64,000 nucleotides of DNA. It comes from SKKC01 sp046542845. Its GTDB lineage: Bacteria; Spirochaetota; Spirochaetia; DSM-27196; SKKC01. Below are positions 32,978 through 41,628 of this stretch, in pieces. Made by a program: the position numbers and the translations under genes. Location: assembly GCA_046542845.1 (NCBI GenBank), contig JBKHAN010000005.1, positions 1-64,000 on the forward strand, written 5' to 3'. How positions within the stretch are numbered: position 1 is the stretch's first letter; the number at the start of each line of letters is the position of its first letter. Below the pieces are notes generated by a model that did no database searches, was not told the origin of the DNA, and saw only the letters and a program-made list of their open reading frames with translations.

Positions 32978-34054
32978 ATGAAACAGGCGCAGGAAAGATA
33001 CCGTGGGAGCACGGTTGTTGCGACAGTAGCCGTACTCATACTTGCAATGCTGGCTATACCGGCATGTGCCGGCGGGGACGGAGAAGACTCCGCAAGCGAC
33101 GGCGACGGCCGCACCGTTCTGGAGGTCGGCTACTTGCCGATTCTACCGGTGGCCCAGCTGTTCGTTATTGAAGGCGCAGGGTGGGCGGAGGACGCAGGGC
33201 TCGATCTGCGTCTGACACGGTTCTCTGACGGTCCGGCCATGGTTCAGGCGGTTGCGTCGGGGGAACTCGATGTCATGTACTTTGGAATAGGTCCTGCGAT
33301 GGTCGCCCGGTCGCGAGGGCAGGATATTGAGGTGCTCGCATCCGCGATCATAGAACAGATCGCGTTCATAGCCGACGAACCGCTTGCGCGCCTGTTCGGC
33401 GGCTCCCGAAGTCCCGAGGCGGCACGCGACGCCTTTGAGGCTTTCTACGAAACCGAGGGGCGTCCGGTCTCGATTGCGACGTTCCCTGCGGGGTCCGTCC
33501 CCAACACGGTTCTACGGTACTGGCTCGAAGAGCAGCTCGGGATTCCGGATGACCTCGTCGAAATCGTCAGCATGGGAAGTGACCAGGTGCAGCAGGCGCT
33601 GTTGACCGGTCGCGTCGACGCCGCATCCATACTCGAGCCGACTCTGACGATCGTTGAGGAACGTGCTCCCAACATGACCGTCGTGGCGAGAGCGTCCGAA
33701 ATGTTCCCCGGACAGCCGGGCGCGGTACTGGCAGTGCGAAGGGATACGCGCGAAGAGCATCGGGAAGCCATAGACCGCCTGGTCGAGCTTCACATCCGCG
33801 CTACAGAACATCTTCAGAACGAAGTCACAGCTTCGGCGGAATACATGTCGGAGTTCGTAGGGGGCGGTGCCGTCGACCTTTCCACCCTCGAACGCGCGCT
33901 GGAGTCGCCGTCGACCAATTTCACATCGGATCCTGCGGTGATACGCGAGTCGACCGCGCGCATGCAGGACTTCCAGCTTCGGATTGGCGCGTTGTCGGAG
34001 GCCGTCGATCTCGATGAATTATTCCATACCGATGTGTACGATCGGGTAGAATAA
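32978..34054 (+). CDS. NitT/TauT-type ABC solute-binding lipoprotein
   Basis: This is a 358-residue exported protein whose N-terminus ends in a lipobox-like LAIPAC (Cys about 28). It then reads EVGYLPILPVAQLFV and GELDVMYFGIGPAMVARSRG, standard for SsuA/TauA-type binding proteins. The C-terminal half is helical. GGGAGG lies 8 nt before the ATG at 32978. The permease and ATPase follow directly. The substrate is unknown; sulfonate, nitrate or a heterocycle are the usual choices. Confidence 0.85.
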   Translation: MKQAQERYRGSTVVATVAVLILAMLAIPACAGGDGEDSASDGDGRTVLEVGYLPILPVAQLFVIEGAGWAEDAGLDLRLTRFSDGPAMVQAVASGELDVMYFGIGPAMVARSRGQDIEVLASAIIEQIAFIADEPLARLFGGSRSPEAARDAFEAFYETEGRPVSIATFPAGSVPNTVLRYWLEEQLGIPDDLVEIVSMGSDQVQQALLTGRVDAASILEPTLTIVEERAPNMTVVARASEMFPGQPGAVLAVRRDTREEHREAIDRLVELHIRATEHLQNEVTASAEYMSEFVGGGAVDLSTLERALESPSTNFTSDPAVIRESTARMQDFQLRIGALSEAVDLDELFHTDVYDRVE

Positions 34055-34852
34055 ATGCTTAATCGCATCAGACCTAGCTCGGGTACATTGAAGGCCGGCG
34101 GATCGTCGTCAAATCAGTGGCTCGGTCTCCTCGGAATTGCCGTTGTGTTCGCACTCTGGGAGCTTTCGGTACGTACCGGAGCTGTTCAGGCCGCCCTCGT
34201 ACCCCTTCCGTCCAGTCTTCCCGGTACCTTCCTCCAGGAGATCGAGCGCGGGGTATGGCTGACAGTCGTCCTTGGGAGCCTTCGTCATTATACGTCCGGA
34301 CTGCTGCTCGGAACGGCGCTGGGACTGACCGTCGGCGCGGCGGTCGCGCTTGCGCCCGGATTTCGCGCGCTCCAGTATTACCTCGCGCGCATCCTTCGAC
34401 CCATTCCTCCGCTCGCGTGGATACCCTTCGCGATTATCTGGTTCGGGATCAACCGGAACGCCGCCACGTTCATCATCTCCATTGGCGTCTTCTGGATCAA
34501 TTACTTCGCCGGCTCACAGGCGATCGCCTCGGTCGATCGTGATCTGATCGAGGTTGCCCGCGTGTTCGGACACGACCGCTTTTTCCCGAGACTGATGAAG
34601 GTCGTTCTACCGGCGGCGCTCCCGGGAATTCTGACTGGAATGCGCACCGGGATCGGTCAGGCGTGGATGACGGTGGTGGCCGCCGAGCTGTTCGGAATAC
34701 GGGGAATCGGGCAGCGGATGATCGAGGCCTCAGGGCTTCTGGCGATAGACGTGGTCATGGTGTATATGCTCACGATTGCGGCGCTGTACGGGCTGACGGA
34801 CGCCGCATTTTCTCTCGTACAGCGGAGGCTTCTGAAATGGCAGAACGTCTGA
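34055..34852 (+). CDS. NitT/TauT-type ABC permease
   Basis: The protein has 265 residues and six or so membrane helices, with the coupling loop LIEVARVFGHDRFFPRLMKVVLPAALPGILTG (EVARVFGHDRFF, VVLPAALPGILTG) and RPIPPLAWIPFAIIWFG typical of SsuC/TauC. Its ATG follows the binding-protein stop with no gap, and its end overlaps the ATPase start by 16 nt. Confidence 0.9.
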   Translation: MLNRIRPSSGTLKAGGSSSNQWLGLLGIAVVFALWELSVRTGAVQAALVPLPSSLPGTFLQEIERGVWLTVVLGSLRHYTSGLLLGTALGLTVGAAVALAPGFRALQYYLARILRPIPPLAWIPFAIIWFGINRNAATFIISIGVFWINYFAGSQAIASVDRDLIEVARVFGHDRFFPRLMKVVLPAALPGILTGMRTGIGQAWMTVVAAELFGIRGIGQRMIEASGLLAIDVVMVYMLTIAALYGLTDAAFSLVQRRLLKWQNV

Positions 34853-35598
34853 GTCTTAGAAATGTCACCATAGGCTACCAGCAGTCTTCAACACGCGGGG
34901 CCAGTGAGCCGACGACGATACTTCAGAACTTCTCGCTGACACTCGGAGAGTGCGAGTTTCTCGTTATTGTCGGCGCGTCAGGTGTCGGTAAATCAACGCT
35001 GCTTCGCGTCGTTGCAGGTTTAATCGAACCGCTCGATGGCCGGGTAGAACGTCCAGCCGGAGGTCGCTTTGGTTTCGTGTTTCAGGAACCACGGCTGTTG
35101 CCCTGGAGACGCGTGCTCTCGAATGTAACGCTCGGCCTCGAACGCTCACTCGACAGGGCACAGCGGGTCGAGCGGGCCCGCGAAATGCTCAGGCTCGTCG
35201 GTCTCGCCGGTCTTGAAACGCGGTTTCCCGGTCAACTGTCCGGTGGCCAGAAACAGCGTGTCGGCATTGCACGAGCGCTGGCGATATCCCCGGAGGTACT
35301 CCTGATGGATGAACCCTTCGGCGCTCTTGACGCGGTAACCCGACGGAGCCTTCAACAGGAGCTCCTTTCGATCTGGAAAAGCACCAGAACCTCGGTCATG
35401 TTCGTCACCCATGATGTCGAAGAAGCCGCCCTGCTCGCCGACCGCATCCTGCTTCTCGGCGGAGAGCCCGGTCGCGTTGTCCAGGAATACCGACCGACCC
35501 TCGGTCACCCGAGGAGCAGCAATGACCCGCAGTTTCGTGAACTCGTCTGGACCATACGACGAGATCTCGACGCACATCAGGATGCCGGGGGGTTGTAG
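34837..35598 (+). CDS. NitT/TauT-type ABC ATP-binding protein
   Basis: The protein has 253 residues. Walker A GASGVGKST, Q-loop FQEPRLLPWRRVLSNV, signature LSGGQKQR, Walker B VLLMDEPFGALD and switch VTHDVEEA are intact. The ATG at 34837 has GGAGG 8 nt upstream within the permease gene, and longer in-frame starts overlap the permease too deeply. Completes the importer begun at 32978. Confidence 0.9.
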   Translation: MAERLSLRNVTIGYQQSSTRGASEPTTILQNFSLTLGECEFLVIVGASGVGKSTLLRVVAGLIEPLDGRVERPAGGRFGFVFQEPRLLPWRRVLSNVTLGLERSLDRAQRVERAREMLRLVGLAGLETRFPGQLSGGQKQRVGIARALAISPEVLLMDEPFGALDAVTRRSLQQELLSIWKSTRTSVMFVTHDVEEAALLADRILLLGGEPGRVVQEYRPTLGHPRSSNDPQFRELVWTIRRDLDAHQDAGGL

Positions 35599-35690
35599 AG
35601 TGGCGCCCGAACTCGCTCGGGGCTGACATTGCTGATCGGCAGCGGACCGGCGCCTTTCCCGAGTCGTCGTGACCGGGTATGCTGTCAGAC

Positions 35691-36950
35691 ATGAATCAGA
35701 AAAAACTCATCTTATCAAAATACACTATGGGAATCGGGGACCGGTTTGGTCATCAGGGTGAGGCGCAGCTCGCCGCCTTCGTCGAAGCGAAGAAGCGTGG
35801 GATCGATGTCGTTCCGGTGTGGAACAAGTCAAACCGCGAGCACGGAATCGTTGGAACCACGCCGGCGAGCGTGCGTGAAGAGGCTGACGCGGCAGTGAAA
35901 GCACTTTCATGGAGCGGCGCGTATCACGTCGATGCCGACCACATACAGCTCGCGACGGTCGATCCCTATATAAGCTCAAGCGACTTTTTTACGATCGATG
36001 TTGCCGATTCTATCGGCAAGCCCGCAGATCGTGAAGCGATCGAAGCCTTTGTACAGAAGCACAGGGACCTGATCGGGGAGGTCGCCATCCCCGACATAGC
36101 GACGCCCCTCAACATAAGCGAGGAAGATGTCCGCCGTATCGCCGCTAAGTTCCTTCTGGCCATGCAGGAAGCAGGTCGAATTTACCGGCACATTACCGCT
36201 CAGCGCGACGCGGACAGCTGCGCATTCGAAGTCTCCATAGACGAGACCGACAAGCCTCAGACACCGGTTGACATGTTGTTCATTCTCGCGGCAATCGCAG
36301 ACGAAGGGATTCCCGTGCAGACGATCGCACCGAAGTTCACGGGACGCTTCAACAAGGGTGTTGACTACGTTGGGGACGTCGCTGCGTTCGCTCGCGAGTT
36401 CGAGGAAGATCTCGCGGTCATAGCCTACGCAGTGAACGCATTCGGGTTGCCTGCCAACCTGAAGCTCAGCGTGCACAGCGGAAGCGATAAATTCTCGATC
36501 TACGAACCGATTCGGCGGGCGATCGCACGATTCGATGCCGGCCTTCACATCAAGACCGCGGGAACGACCTGGCTTGAAGAGCTCATCGGCCTTGCCGAAT
36601 CGGGTCCTGGCGGGCTGGCAATCGCACAACACGTGTACGCGGCTGCGTTCGACCGATTCGACGAACTCTGCGCTCCCTACGCGGCGGTTATCGACATCGA
36701 CCGCTCGGCGCTGCCGTCGCCGGCGGAGGTACACGCGTGGTCGGGTGAACAATACGCAGATGCGGTACGTCACGTACCCGACCATTCATCGTTCAATCCG
36801 AACGTGCGACAGCTTCTTCACGTCGGCTATAAGGTTGCGGCCGGAATGGGCGACCGCTATTATGCGGCGCTGAAAGAAAACCGCGAGACAATCGCACGGA
36901 ACGTCACGACGAACATACTCGAGCGGCACCTCCTTCGGGTGTTCGGATAG
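35691..36950 (+). CDS. uxaE: Tagaturonate epimerase UxaE
   Basis: The protein has 419 residues. It matches the UxaE family known from Thermotoga, which epimerises D-tagaturonate to D-fructuronate in galacturonate breakdown. Visible marks are LSKYTMGIGDRFGHQGEAQL, YHVDADHIQL, IAPKFTGRFNKGVDYVGD and LSVHSGSDKFSIY, with His/Asp clusters for a metal. Of two starts, 35679 and 35691, the second lies one base beyond the +1 predicted from TATGCT (35678-35683) and fits the family opening. It suggests that pectin-derived uronates are used. No other uronate gene is adjacent, but the glycan locus lies downstream in the window. Confidence 0.85.
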   Translation: MNQKKLILSKYTMGIGDRFGHQGEAQLAAFVEAKKRGIDVVPVWNKSNREHGIVGTTPASVREEADAAVKALSWSGAYHVDADHIQLATVDPYISSSDFFTIDVADSIGKPADREAIEAFVQKHRDLIGEVAIPDIATPLNISEEDVRRIAAKFLLAMQEAGRIYRHITAQRDADSCAFEVSIDETDKPQTPVDMLFILAAIADEGIPVQTIAPKFTGRFNKGVDYVGDVAAFAREFEEDLAVIAYAVNAFGLPANLKLSVHSGSDKFSIYEPIRRAIARFDAGLHIKTAGTTWLEELIGLAESGPGGLAIAQHVYAAAFDRFDELCAPYAAVIDIDRSALPSPAEVHAWSGEQYADAVRHVPDHSSFNPNVRQLLHVGYKVAAGMGDRYYAALKENRETIARNVTTNILERHLLRVFG

Positions 36951-36969
36951 AACAGACGCCAGGATCATT

Positions 36970-37896
36970 ATGGAAGCGGATACACACGCGCATAATCACG
37001 AACACGTTCACGACCATGGCGGCCTCACTCACAACCACGCGGCAGCGGGTGACCTGAGGGTTGCGCTTGGAATTAACGTCCTGTTCACCGGAATTGAGTT
37101 CGCAGGCGGGCTGCTCACCAACAGCGTCGCCATCCTCGCCGACGCCGTTCACGATCTCGGCGACTCGGTGACGCTCGCTCTTGCCCTGATCATGGAGCGC
37201 ATCGCCGGAAAAGGGCGTACCCATCAGCTTACCTTCGGGTACAGGCGCTTTTCGGTCCTCGGAGCTCTGATCACGGGTCTCGTGCTGGTGGTCGGCTCGA
37301 TAACCGTGCTGGTGCACACGATCCCACGGATTCTCGAGCCCGAGACCGTCAATACCGCCGGCATGATCGGCCTTTCGCTGCTGGGCATAGCAATGAACAC
37401 CTTAGCGGCCTTCCGCCTGTCGCGAACCGACTCTATGAACGCGCGGGCGGCGTTTCTGCACCTTATGGAAGATGTTTTCGGATGGATCGCGGTACTCGCG
37501 GGGGCAATCGCCATACGAATATGGGGCATTCTGTGGCTCGACCCCCTGCTGTCGATCGGCATAAACGTATACATCGTGTTGCGCGCTGTTCCGATCTTTA
37601 TACGTGCGCTTCGTGTTCTACTGCAGTACGCCCCCGGTTCGTTGTCGATCGACGAGGTGTCGGAGCTGATAACAGGCGTTTCCGGGGTCAGGGATGCTCA
37701 CGACGTTCATCTGTGGACGCTTGACGGAAACTACACGCTCCTTAGCGCACATATCGTCGCGGATGCCGACGCGACGTTGAGCATGCTCGAACCGCTGAAG
37801 AACGAGATTCGAGACACACTCCGGGAACAGGGCATACAGCACGTAACCCTCGAGCTCGAGTCAGCCGGCGCCGGGTGCCGGGACTGCGACCTTTAA
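36970..37896 (+). CDS. Cation diffusion facilitator (CzcD/ZnT-like)
   Basis: The protein has 308 residues. A histidine-rich N-terminus (HAHNHEHVHDHGGLTHNH) precedes six membrane helices. The metal site reads HDLGD in TM2 and HLMED in TM5, the HxxxD pair of Zn2+/Cd2+ exporters. The C-terminal domain (about 210-300) is the ferredoxin-like cytoplasmic metal sensor. AGGA precedes the ATG. It starts 19 nt after uxaE and overlaps the convergent ADP-ribosylglycohydrolase relative by 4 nt at the stop codons. Confidence 0.92.
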   Translation: MEADTHAHNHEHVHDHGGLTHNHAAAGDLRVALGINVLFTGIEFAGGLLTNSVAILADAVHDLGDSVTLALALIMERIAGKGRTHQLTFGYRRFSVLGALITGLVLVVGSITVLVHTIPRILEPETVNTAGMIGLSLLGIAMNTLAAFRLSRTDSMNARAAFLHLMEDVFGWIAVLAGAIAIRIWGILWLDPLLSIGINVYIVLRAVPIFIRALRVLLQYAPGSLSIDEVSELITGVSGVRDAHDVHLWTLDGNYTLLSAHIVADADATLSMLEPLKNEIRDTLREQGIQHVTLELESAGAGCRDCDL

Positions 37897-39092
37897 CCGA
37901 GGCCGGCGGCTGACCAGCCGCTCGTGCGTTGTACCCGCTCGATGATCGTTGTGCGGGCGACCCATTCATCGGGAATGCCGGCTTCCCCGCCCGCGCCGTA
38001 TACAACACCGGCAAGCGCGCCAAGGAACACCGCTCGACCGCAATTGTCACCGCTGGCCATCGTGTTCGTGTTCACGGCCTCAGCGTAGCTTTCGGTATTC
38101 AAGAGGATGTGCAGAGCGACCGGCACTCCCATGTCGAGGTGGCAGGCAGCTCCAAAGTGCTTGGTTACTCCCCGATAGTCGAGCGATTCGTAGGCGAGCG
38201 CTTCGCGGACCAGGTCTGCGGAGGTTCCGTCGAGTACGCCCGTATGGGACTCGATCAGGTCGCGCAGTCCGTCCCGGTTCACGCCGTGCTCGTATAGGTC
38301 CCGAAGGAGCCGGGACATGAAGGTCGCGTAGGAAACTGCCTTTTCGTGGTTGTTCGTCACGCGAACTGCCCGCTCGGTTATATCATCCAGCTCCGTCCCC
38401 CGGTAGAAATGTGCGAGGATCGCCGATCGTGTCAGCGCGGGGAGCTGGTCGTCCTCGGCACCGACGGCGCCGATGTCGGCTGAGAGTACATCGATGATGC
38501 GGTCGGATTCTTCCAGCTCCGTTGCACTCCACTCCTTGAGCTTCAGCGGTGTTCGCACCTGAGCTTTGAGGCCATCAACATCGAACTCAAAGAAATATCG
38601 CGCGATGTAATGAGCAGCGTCCGCCTGTTTGGACTGATCAAGCGATGAGTCGACCTGCATCGCCCGCTCGTGGAGAACTTTGCCGAGGTGAGAGACGTTA
38701 TAGAGGGTCTCCCGGATAGGGGTATCGGCGTAGCCGACATAGGTGCCGCCCGGGCCGAAGTGGGCCTGAAACTCGCGCAAAAACGCTCCTGTATCAAAAC
38801 CTTCTCCCGTTGTCGCTTGAAGCGCCACGGCAAGATACTCGCCATACTGTGTGGAGTCACCCGCAGTTTTAAGGGGATGAGCGAAAAACGCCGGGGCGCC
38901 CTCGTAATGCGTCGGATCCGGCGCGATAAACGCCGCTTCGCCGCGGTTGGATCGAACAATCTGGGCGATCTTCCCCTGCGAATAAATCCAGTGAAGCCCC
39001 ATGCCGGCGGCATCTGCCACGAGGGTCCCTAATAAAGCCGTACGAAAAGGTTCTGTTGTCGGTAGCATGTTCATACTCATGAATATACGCAT
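37893..39092 (-). CDS. ADP-ribosylglycohydrolase-fold protein, J1-crystallin/SelJ-like branch
   Basis: The protein has 399 residues in the all-helical ADP-ribosylglycohydrolase fold (ALLGTLVADAAGMGLHWIY at the start, LGALAGVVYGAGGE at the end). The canonical second metal motif (GDxDTxxA) reads SGDNCGRAVFLGALAG here, which is the form I remember for J1-crystallins and selenoprotein J. The first site reads GDSTQYGEY in place of a TDDT-type motif. Hydrolase activity is therefore doubtful. Several starts are possible (39092, 39080, 39074, 39068); a TATATT box (39082-39087) points to 39074 with a leaderless mRNA. Function unknown. Confidence 0.75.
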   Translation of the reverse strand: MRIFMSMNMLPTTEPFRTALLGTLVADAAGMGLHWIYSQGKIAQIVRSNRGEAAFIAPDPTHYEGAPAFFAHPLKTAGDSTQYGEYLAVALQATTGEGFDTGAFLREFQAHFGPGGTYVGYADTPIRETLYNVSHLGKVLHERAMQVDSSLDQSKQADAAHYIARYFFEFDVDGLKAQVRTPLKLKEWSATELEESDRIIDVLSADIGAVGAEDDQLPALTRSAILAHFYRGTELDDITERAVRVTNNHEKAVSYATFMSRLLRDLYEHGVNRDGLRDLIESHTGVLDGTSADLVREALAYESLDYRGVTKHFGAACHLDMGVPVALHILLNTESYAEAVNTNTMASGDNCGRAVFLGALAGVVYGAGGEAGIPDEWVARTTIIERVQRTSGWSAAGLG

Positions 39093-39196
39093 GATTCGAC
39101 AGGTGCGGCATGCGAGAATATGTCTTGCCTTTTCCGTTCGAGCGCACCATATTGAATATAACGGATTACGAATATTAAGCGATGGAGGAGCATACC

Positions 39197-39409
39197 ATGA
39201 AAAAGAATGAAGGGACTGTCGATCGGATTATCCGCGCTGTAGCAGGTGTTATCGGGCTTGGCGTGGCAGTAGCGCTCGGAGGCGCGTGGTGGATACTCGG
39301 AGCGGTGGGCGCTGTATTGCTCGTTACCGCCGCCACAGGGTTCTGCGGCTTGTATACCGTGCTCGGGTTCAGCACCTGCCCGGTGAAGCAGGAAGGGCAG
39401 GGAGCCTGA
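39197..39409 (+). CDS. DUF2892 small membrane protein
   Basis: The protein has 70 residues. It begins KKNEGTVDRIIRAVAGVIGLG, with two membrane segments, and ends CGLYTVLGFSTCP, the layout of DUF2892 (YgaP-like inner-membrane proteins, with paired cysteines at the end). I start it at 39197, because GGAGGAG lies 6 nt upstream. The stop codon falls in the loop of the terminator hairpin. Confidence 0.85.
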   Translation: MKKNEGTVDRIIRAVAGVIGLGVAVALGGAWWILGAVGAVLLVTAATGFCGLYTVLGFSTCPVKQEGQGA

Positions 39410-39421
39410 GCGCTCCCTGCC
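39396..39421. terminator. Bidirectional terminator-like hairpin between convergent genes
   Basis: GGCAGGGAGC (39396-39405) and GCTCCCTGCC (39412-39421) form a perfect 10-bp stem with a 6-nt loop that holds the DUF2892 stop codon. The acyl-CoA ligase ends 6 nt away on the other strand. No long T-run is present. Confidence 0.6.
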
Positions 39422-39427
39422 GACCAC

Positions 39428-41089
39428 CTAATCGGTATACAGATACCGTTTGATCTTCATCGTCGGTGTCTTCTCGAAGGGCTCCAACTGGAGGATCATG
39501 TCGGCGATCCGGGCATATGTGCTGAGTTCTGCGTTCACTCTGTCCCGACAGTCCTTCAGATACTGGTTGATCTCGTCACGGAAGGTTTCCACCGCAAGCT
39601 GAATCTGTTCGCCCTGGTCCTTCGCCTGAGCGCTCACCGCCGCGTGCCAGTCTTTGATGTCGGACCGCAGCGACGCCACATAATCGAGCAGCGCCTCGTA
39701 ATTGAGATACACTTTGCCAATGAGTCTTCCGCCGACCTGCATAACGAGCGATTCCTCGACATACTCTTTCTCGTTGATGACCGCTTCGATCTGTTCGGGA
39801 TAAATGTTCTCGCCACTCGGGCCGAGAATCATGTTCTTGATTCTCCCGCGAAGCGCGAGAACGCCGTTCTTTGAGAGCGTGCCTACGTCACCGGTGCGAA
39901 ACCATCCGTCCGGGGTAAATACCTCATTCGTCTGTGCTTCGTTCCGGTAATACCCTGCCATAACATTCGGCCCCTTGACCTGTACTTCGCCTTCGTCGGA
40001 CAGGCGGACCGTCACTCCCTCGACCACGGGTCCGATCGCCTGAAACGTCGTGTCCTGCGGAGCGGACCCCGCTACCAGCGGCGAGGTCTCGGTCAGACCG
40101 TAGCCTATTGCGTAGGGGAAGCGGGCGTCACGGAGAAAGCGCTCTACGTCGGGAGCAAGTTTTGCGCCTCCAACCCCGAAGAAATGCAGCCTTCCACCGA
40201 ACATCGCGTAGACCTTACGCCCGGCGGCACGATGAAGGAGTTTCTGCAGGGGGCGAATGCGGTACAGCAATCGCAGCAGCGGCTTGCCCGTGATCTGCGG
40301 AAGCACGCGGTTGCGAAAAATCTTTTCTATGAACAGCGGCACCGACAACATGAGGTGTGGCTGTATCTTCTCCAGCGCAGGCATAAGGACGGTCGGTGAC
40401 GGCGGTTTATTCAAGTAGTAGACGCAGGCCCCGGATGAGACAGGAACAAGAAAGCCGAGCGTGCACTCGTAGGTATGCGACAGCGGCAGCAACGACAGCA
40501 TGCTCTGGCCCGCTTCAATTGCCGGAATCGTGCGGGCAACGAGGACGTTACTCACGATGTTCCGGTGGGTCAGCATAACACCCTTGGATGTGCCCGTCGT
40601 TCCTGACGTGTAGATAATAGCAGCAAGGGCCGCCTCGTCTATCGCAGGTCGTTCTGCGCGCTGATCTGAAACAACGCCTTCAAGCGTCTCAATCGGTATT
40701 GCAGTTATCTCGCCCGAATCGATCAGACCTGTAATCTTTGGACGCTGCCGCTCGGAGACAAAAACTGCCTTGACCTCAGCATGCTTGAGAATATTGTTCA
40801 CTTCGTGTGCGCTGAAATCCGGGAGGACCGGGACGACCGCAGCTCCAATGCGGGTAATCGCGAAATATGCGACTCCCCAGTGCGGCATGTTCTCGCTGAG
40901 AATCGCGACGTGCGATTCGGCGTCCAGGCCCTGCTGCAGGAGTCCGGCTGCCACCCGGGCGGAAAGATCTTCTGTTTCACCGAAAGAAAGCGACGCGCCT
41001 CCTGCAAAGGCGAGGGCCGGCTCATGTGGCCAGGTATGCGCCGAGGTTTCGAGTATGTCGGGAATTGTTCGCACTGGTGTTTCACTCAT
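39428..41089 (-). CDS. Long-chain acyl-CoA ligase (AMP-forming)
   Basis: The protein has 553 residues. The P-loop YTSGTTGTSKGVMLTHRN (about 165-182), the GYGLTETSP motif (about 320) and DGWFRTGDVG with GRIKNMI mark an adenylating enzyme that activates fatty acids as CoA thioesters. The C-terminal domain holds a coiled-coil-like insertion of about 60 residues (about 475-540), with the usual lysine near the end (PTMKIKR). The start at 41089 is preferred over a GTG at 41104. It is divergent from marR across a palindrome (41139-41163). Confidence 0.9.
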   Translation of the reverse strand: MSETPVRTIPDILETSAHTWPHEPALAFAGGASLSFGETEDLSARVAAGLLQQGLDAESHVAILSENMPHWGVAYFAITRIGAAVVPVLPDFSAHEVNNILKHAEVKAVFVSERQRPKITGLIDSGEITAIPIETLEGVVSDQRAERPAIDEAALAAIIYTSGTTGTSKGVMLTHRNIVSNVLVARTIPAIEAGQSMLSLLPLSHTYECTLGFLVPVSSGACVYYLNKPPSPTVLMPALEKIQPHLMLSVPLFIEKIFRNRVLPQITGKPLLRLLYRIRPLQKLLHRAAGRKVYAMFGGRLHFFGVGGAKLAPDVERFLRDARFPYAIGYGLTETSPLVAGSAPQDTTFQAIGPVVEGVTVRLSDEGEVQVKGPNVMAGYYRNEAQTNEVFTPDGWFRTGDVGTLSKNGVLALRGRIKNMILGPSGENIYPEQIEAVINEKEYVEESLVMQVGGRLIGKVYLNYEALLDYVASLRSDIKDWHAAVSAQAKDQGEQIQLAVETFRDEINQYLKDCRDRVNAELSTYARIADMILQLEPFEKTPTMKIKRYLYTD

Positions 41090-41138
41090 GTATAGAGAAT
41101 ACACTGTATTGCGTTGCGAAGCCAGCCGGGTTATTATT

Positions 41139-41163
41139 ACGGTACCGAATTAATCGGTACCGT
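41139..41163 (+). promoter_or_regulatory. Perfect palindromic operator between the ligase and marR genes
   Basis: ACGGTACCGA (41139-41148) and TCGGTACCGT (41154-41163) are perfect inverted arms around ATTAA, and seven T residues follow. Placement between divergent genes and 20 nt before marR suggests a MarR binding site. A terminator-like attenuator on the plus strand is an alternative reading. Confidence 0.7.
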
Positions 41164-41184
41164 TTTTTTATCAGGAGGTGGGCC

Positions 41185-41628
41185 ATGAATCCGCTGCAAT
41201 CACCGGAGTACCACAATGCCATCGGTGCGGTCCTCACCCTCCACCGCTATCTGCGCCGGAGCGCAAAGGCTCGGAACGCCTCCGGGTTCAGCGGTAAGCA
41301 ACACGCGACGCTCCGCGCACTTATGAGTGGTAGACGGACCATAGGTGAACTTGCGCGTCTGCTGTTCGTCGGCGAAAGCACAACCTCGGAACTGGTTGCC
41401 AGACTCGAGCAAGCCGGGTACGTGAAGCGCATAAGATCCGAGGCAGACAATCGCGTCGTGCATGTGTCCATTACCGATGCGGGGACGGAGGCGGCCGTAT
41501 CCATTCCCCTTACGGGGCTCCCATTGTTGCGGGAGCGGCTGGGAACGCTTTCGCCTGCAGAGCTCAATTCTATCGCAGAGACCTTTCGAGGCATTCTCGC
41601 ACTTCTCGATGTTGACTATGAAACATGA
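41185..41628 (+). CDS. MarR-family transcriptional regulator
   Basis: This 147-residue winged-helix protein has KQHATLRALMSGRRTIGELARLLFVGESTTSELVARLEQAGYVKR, quoted by its ELARLLFVGESTTSELVARL recognition part, then a wing with RSEADNRVVHVSIT. The start at 41185 has AGGAGGTG (41173-41180) upstream, in contrast to an extended upstream frame. It overlaps the ABC exporter gene by 11 nt, so it probably regulates the exporter and its own promoter through the palindrome at 41139. Confidence 0.9.
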   Translation: MNPLQSPEYHNAIGAVLTLHRYLRRSAKARNASGFSGKQHATLRALMSGRRTIGELARLLFVGESTTSELVARLEQAGYVKRIRSEADNRVVHVSITDAGTEAAVSIPLTGLPLLRERLGTLSPAELNSIAETFRGILALLDVDYET

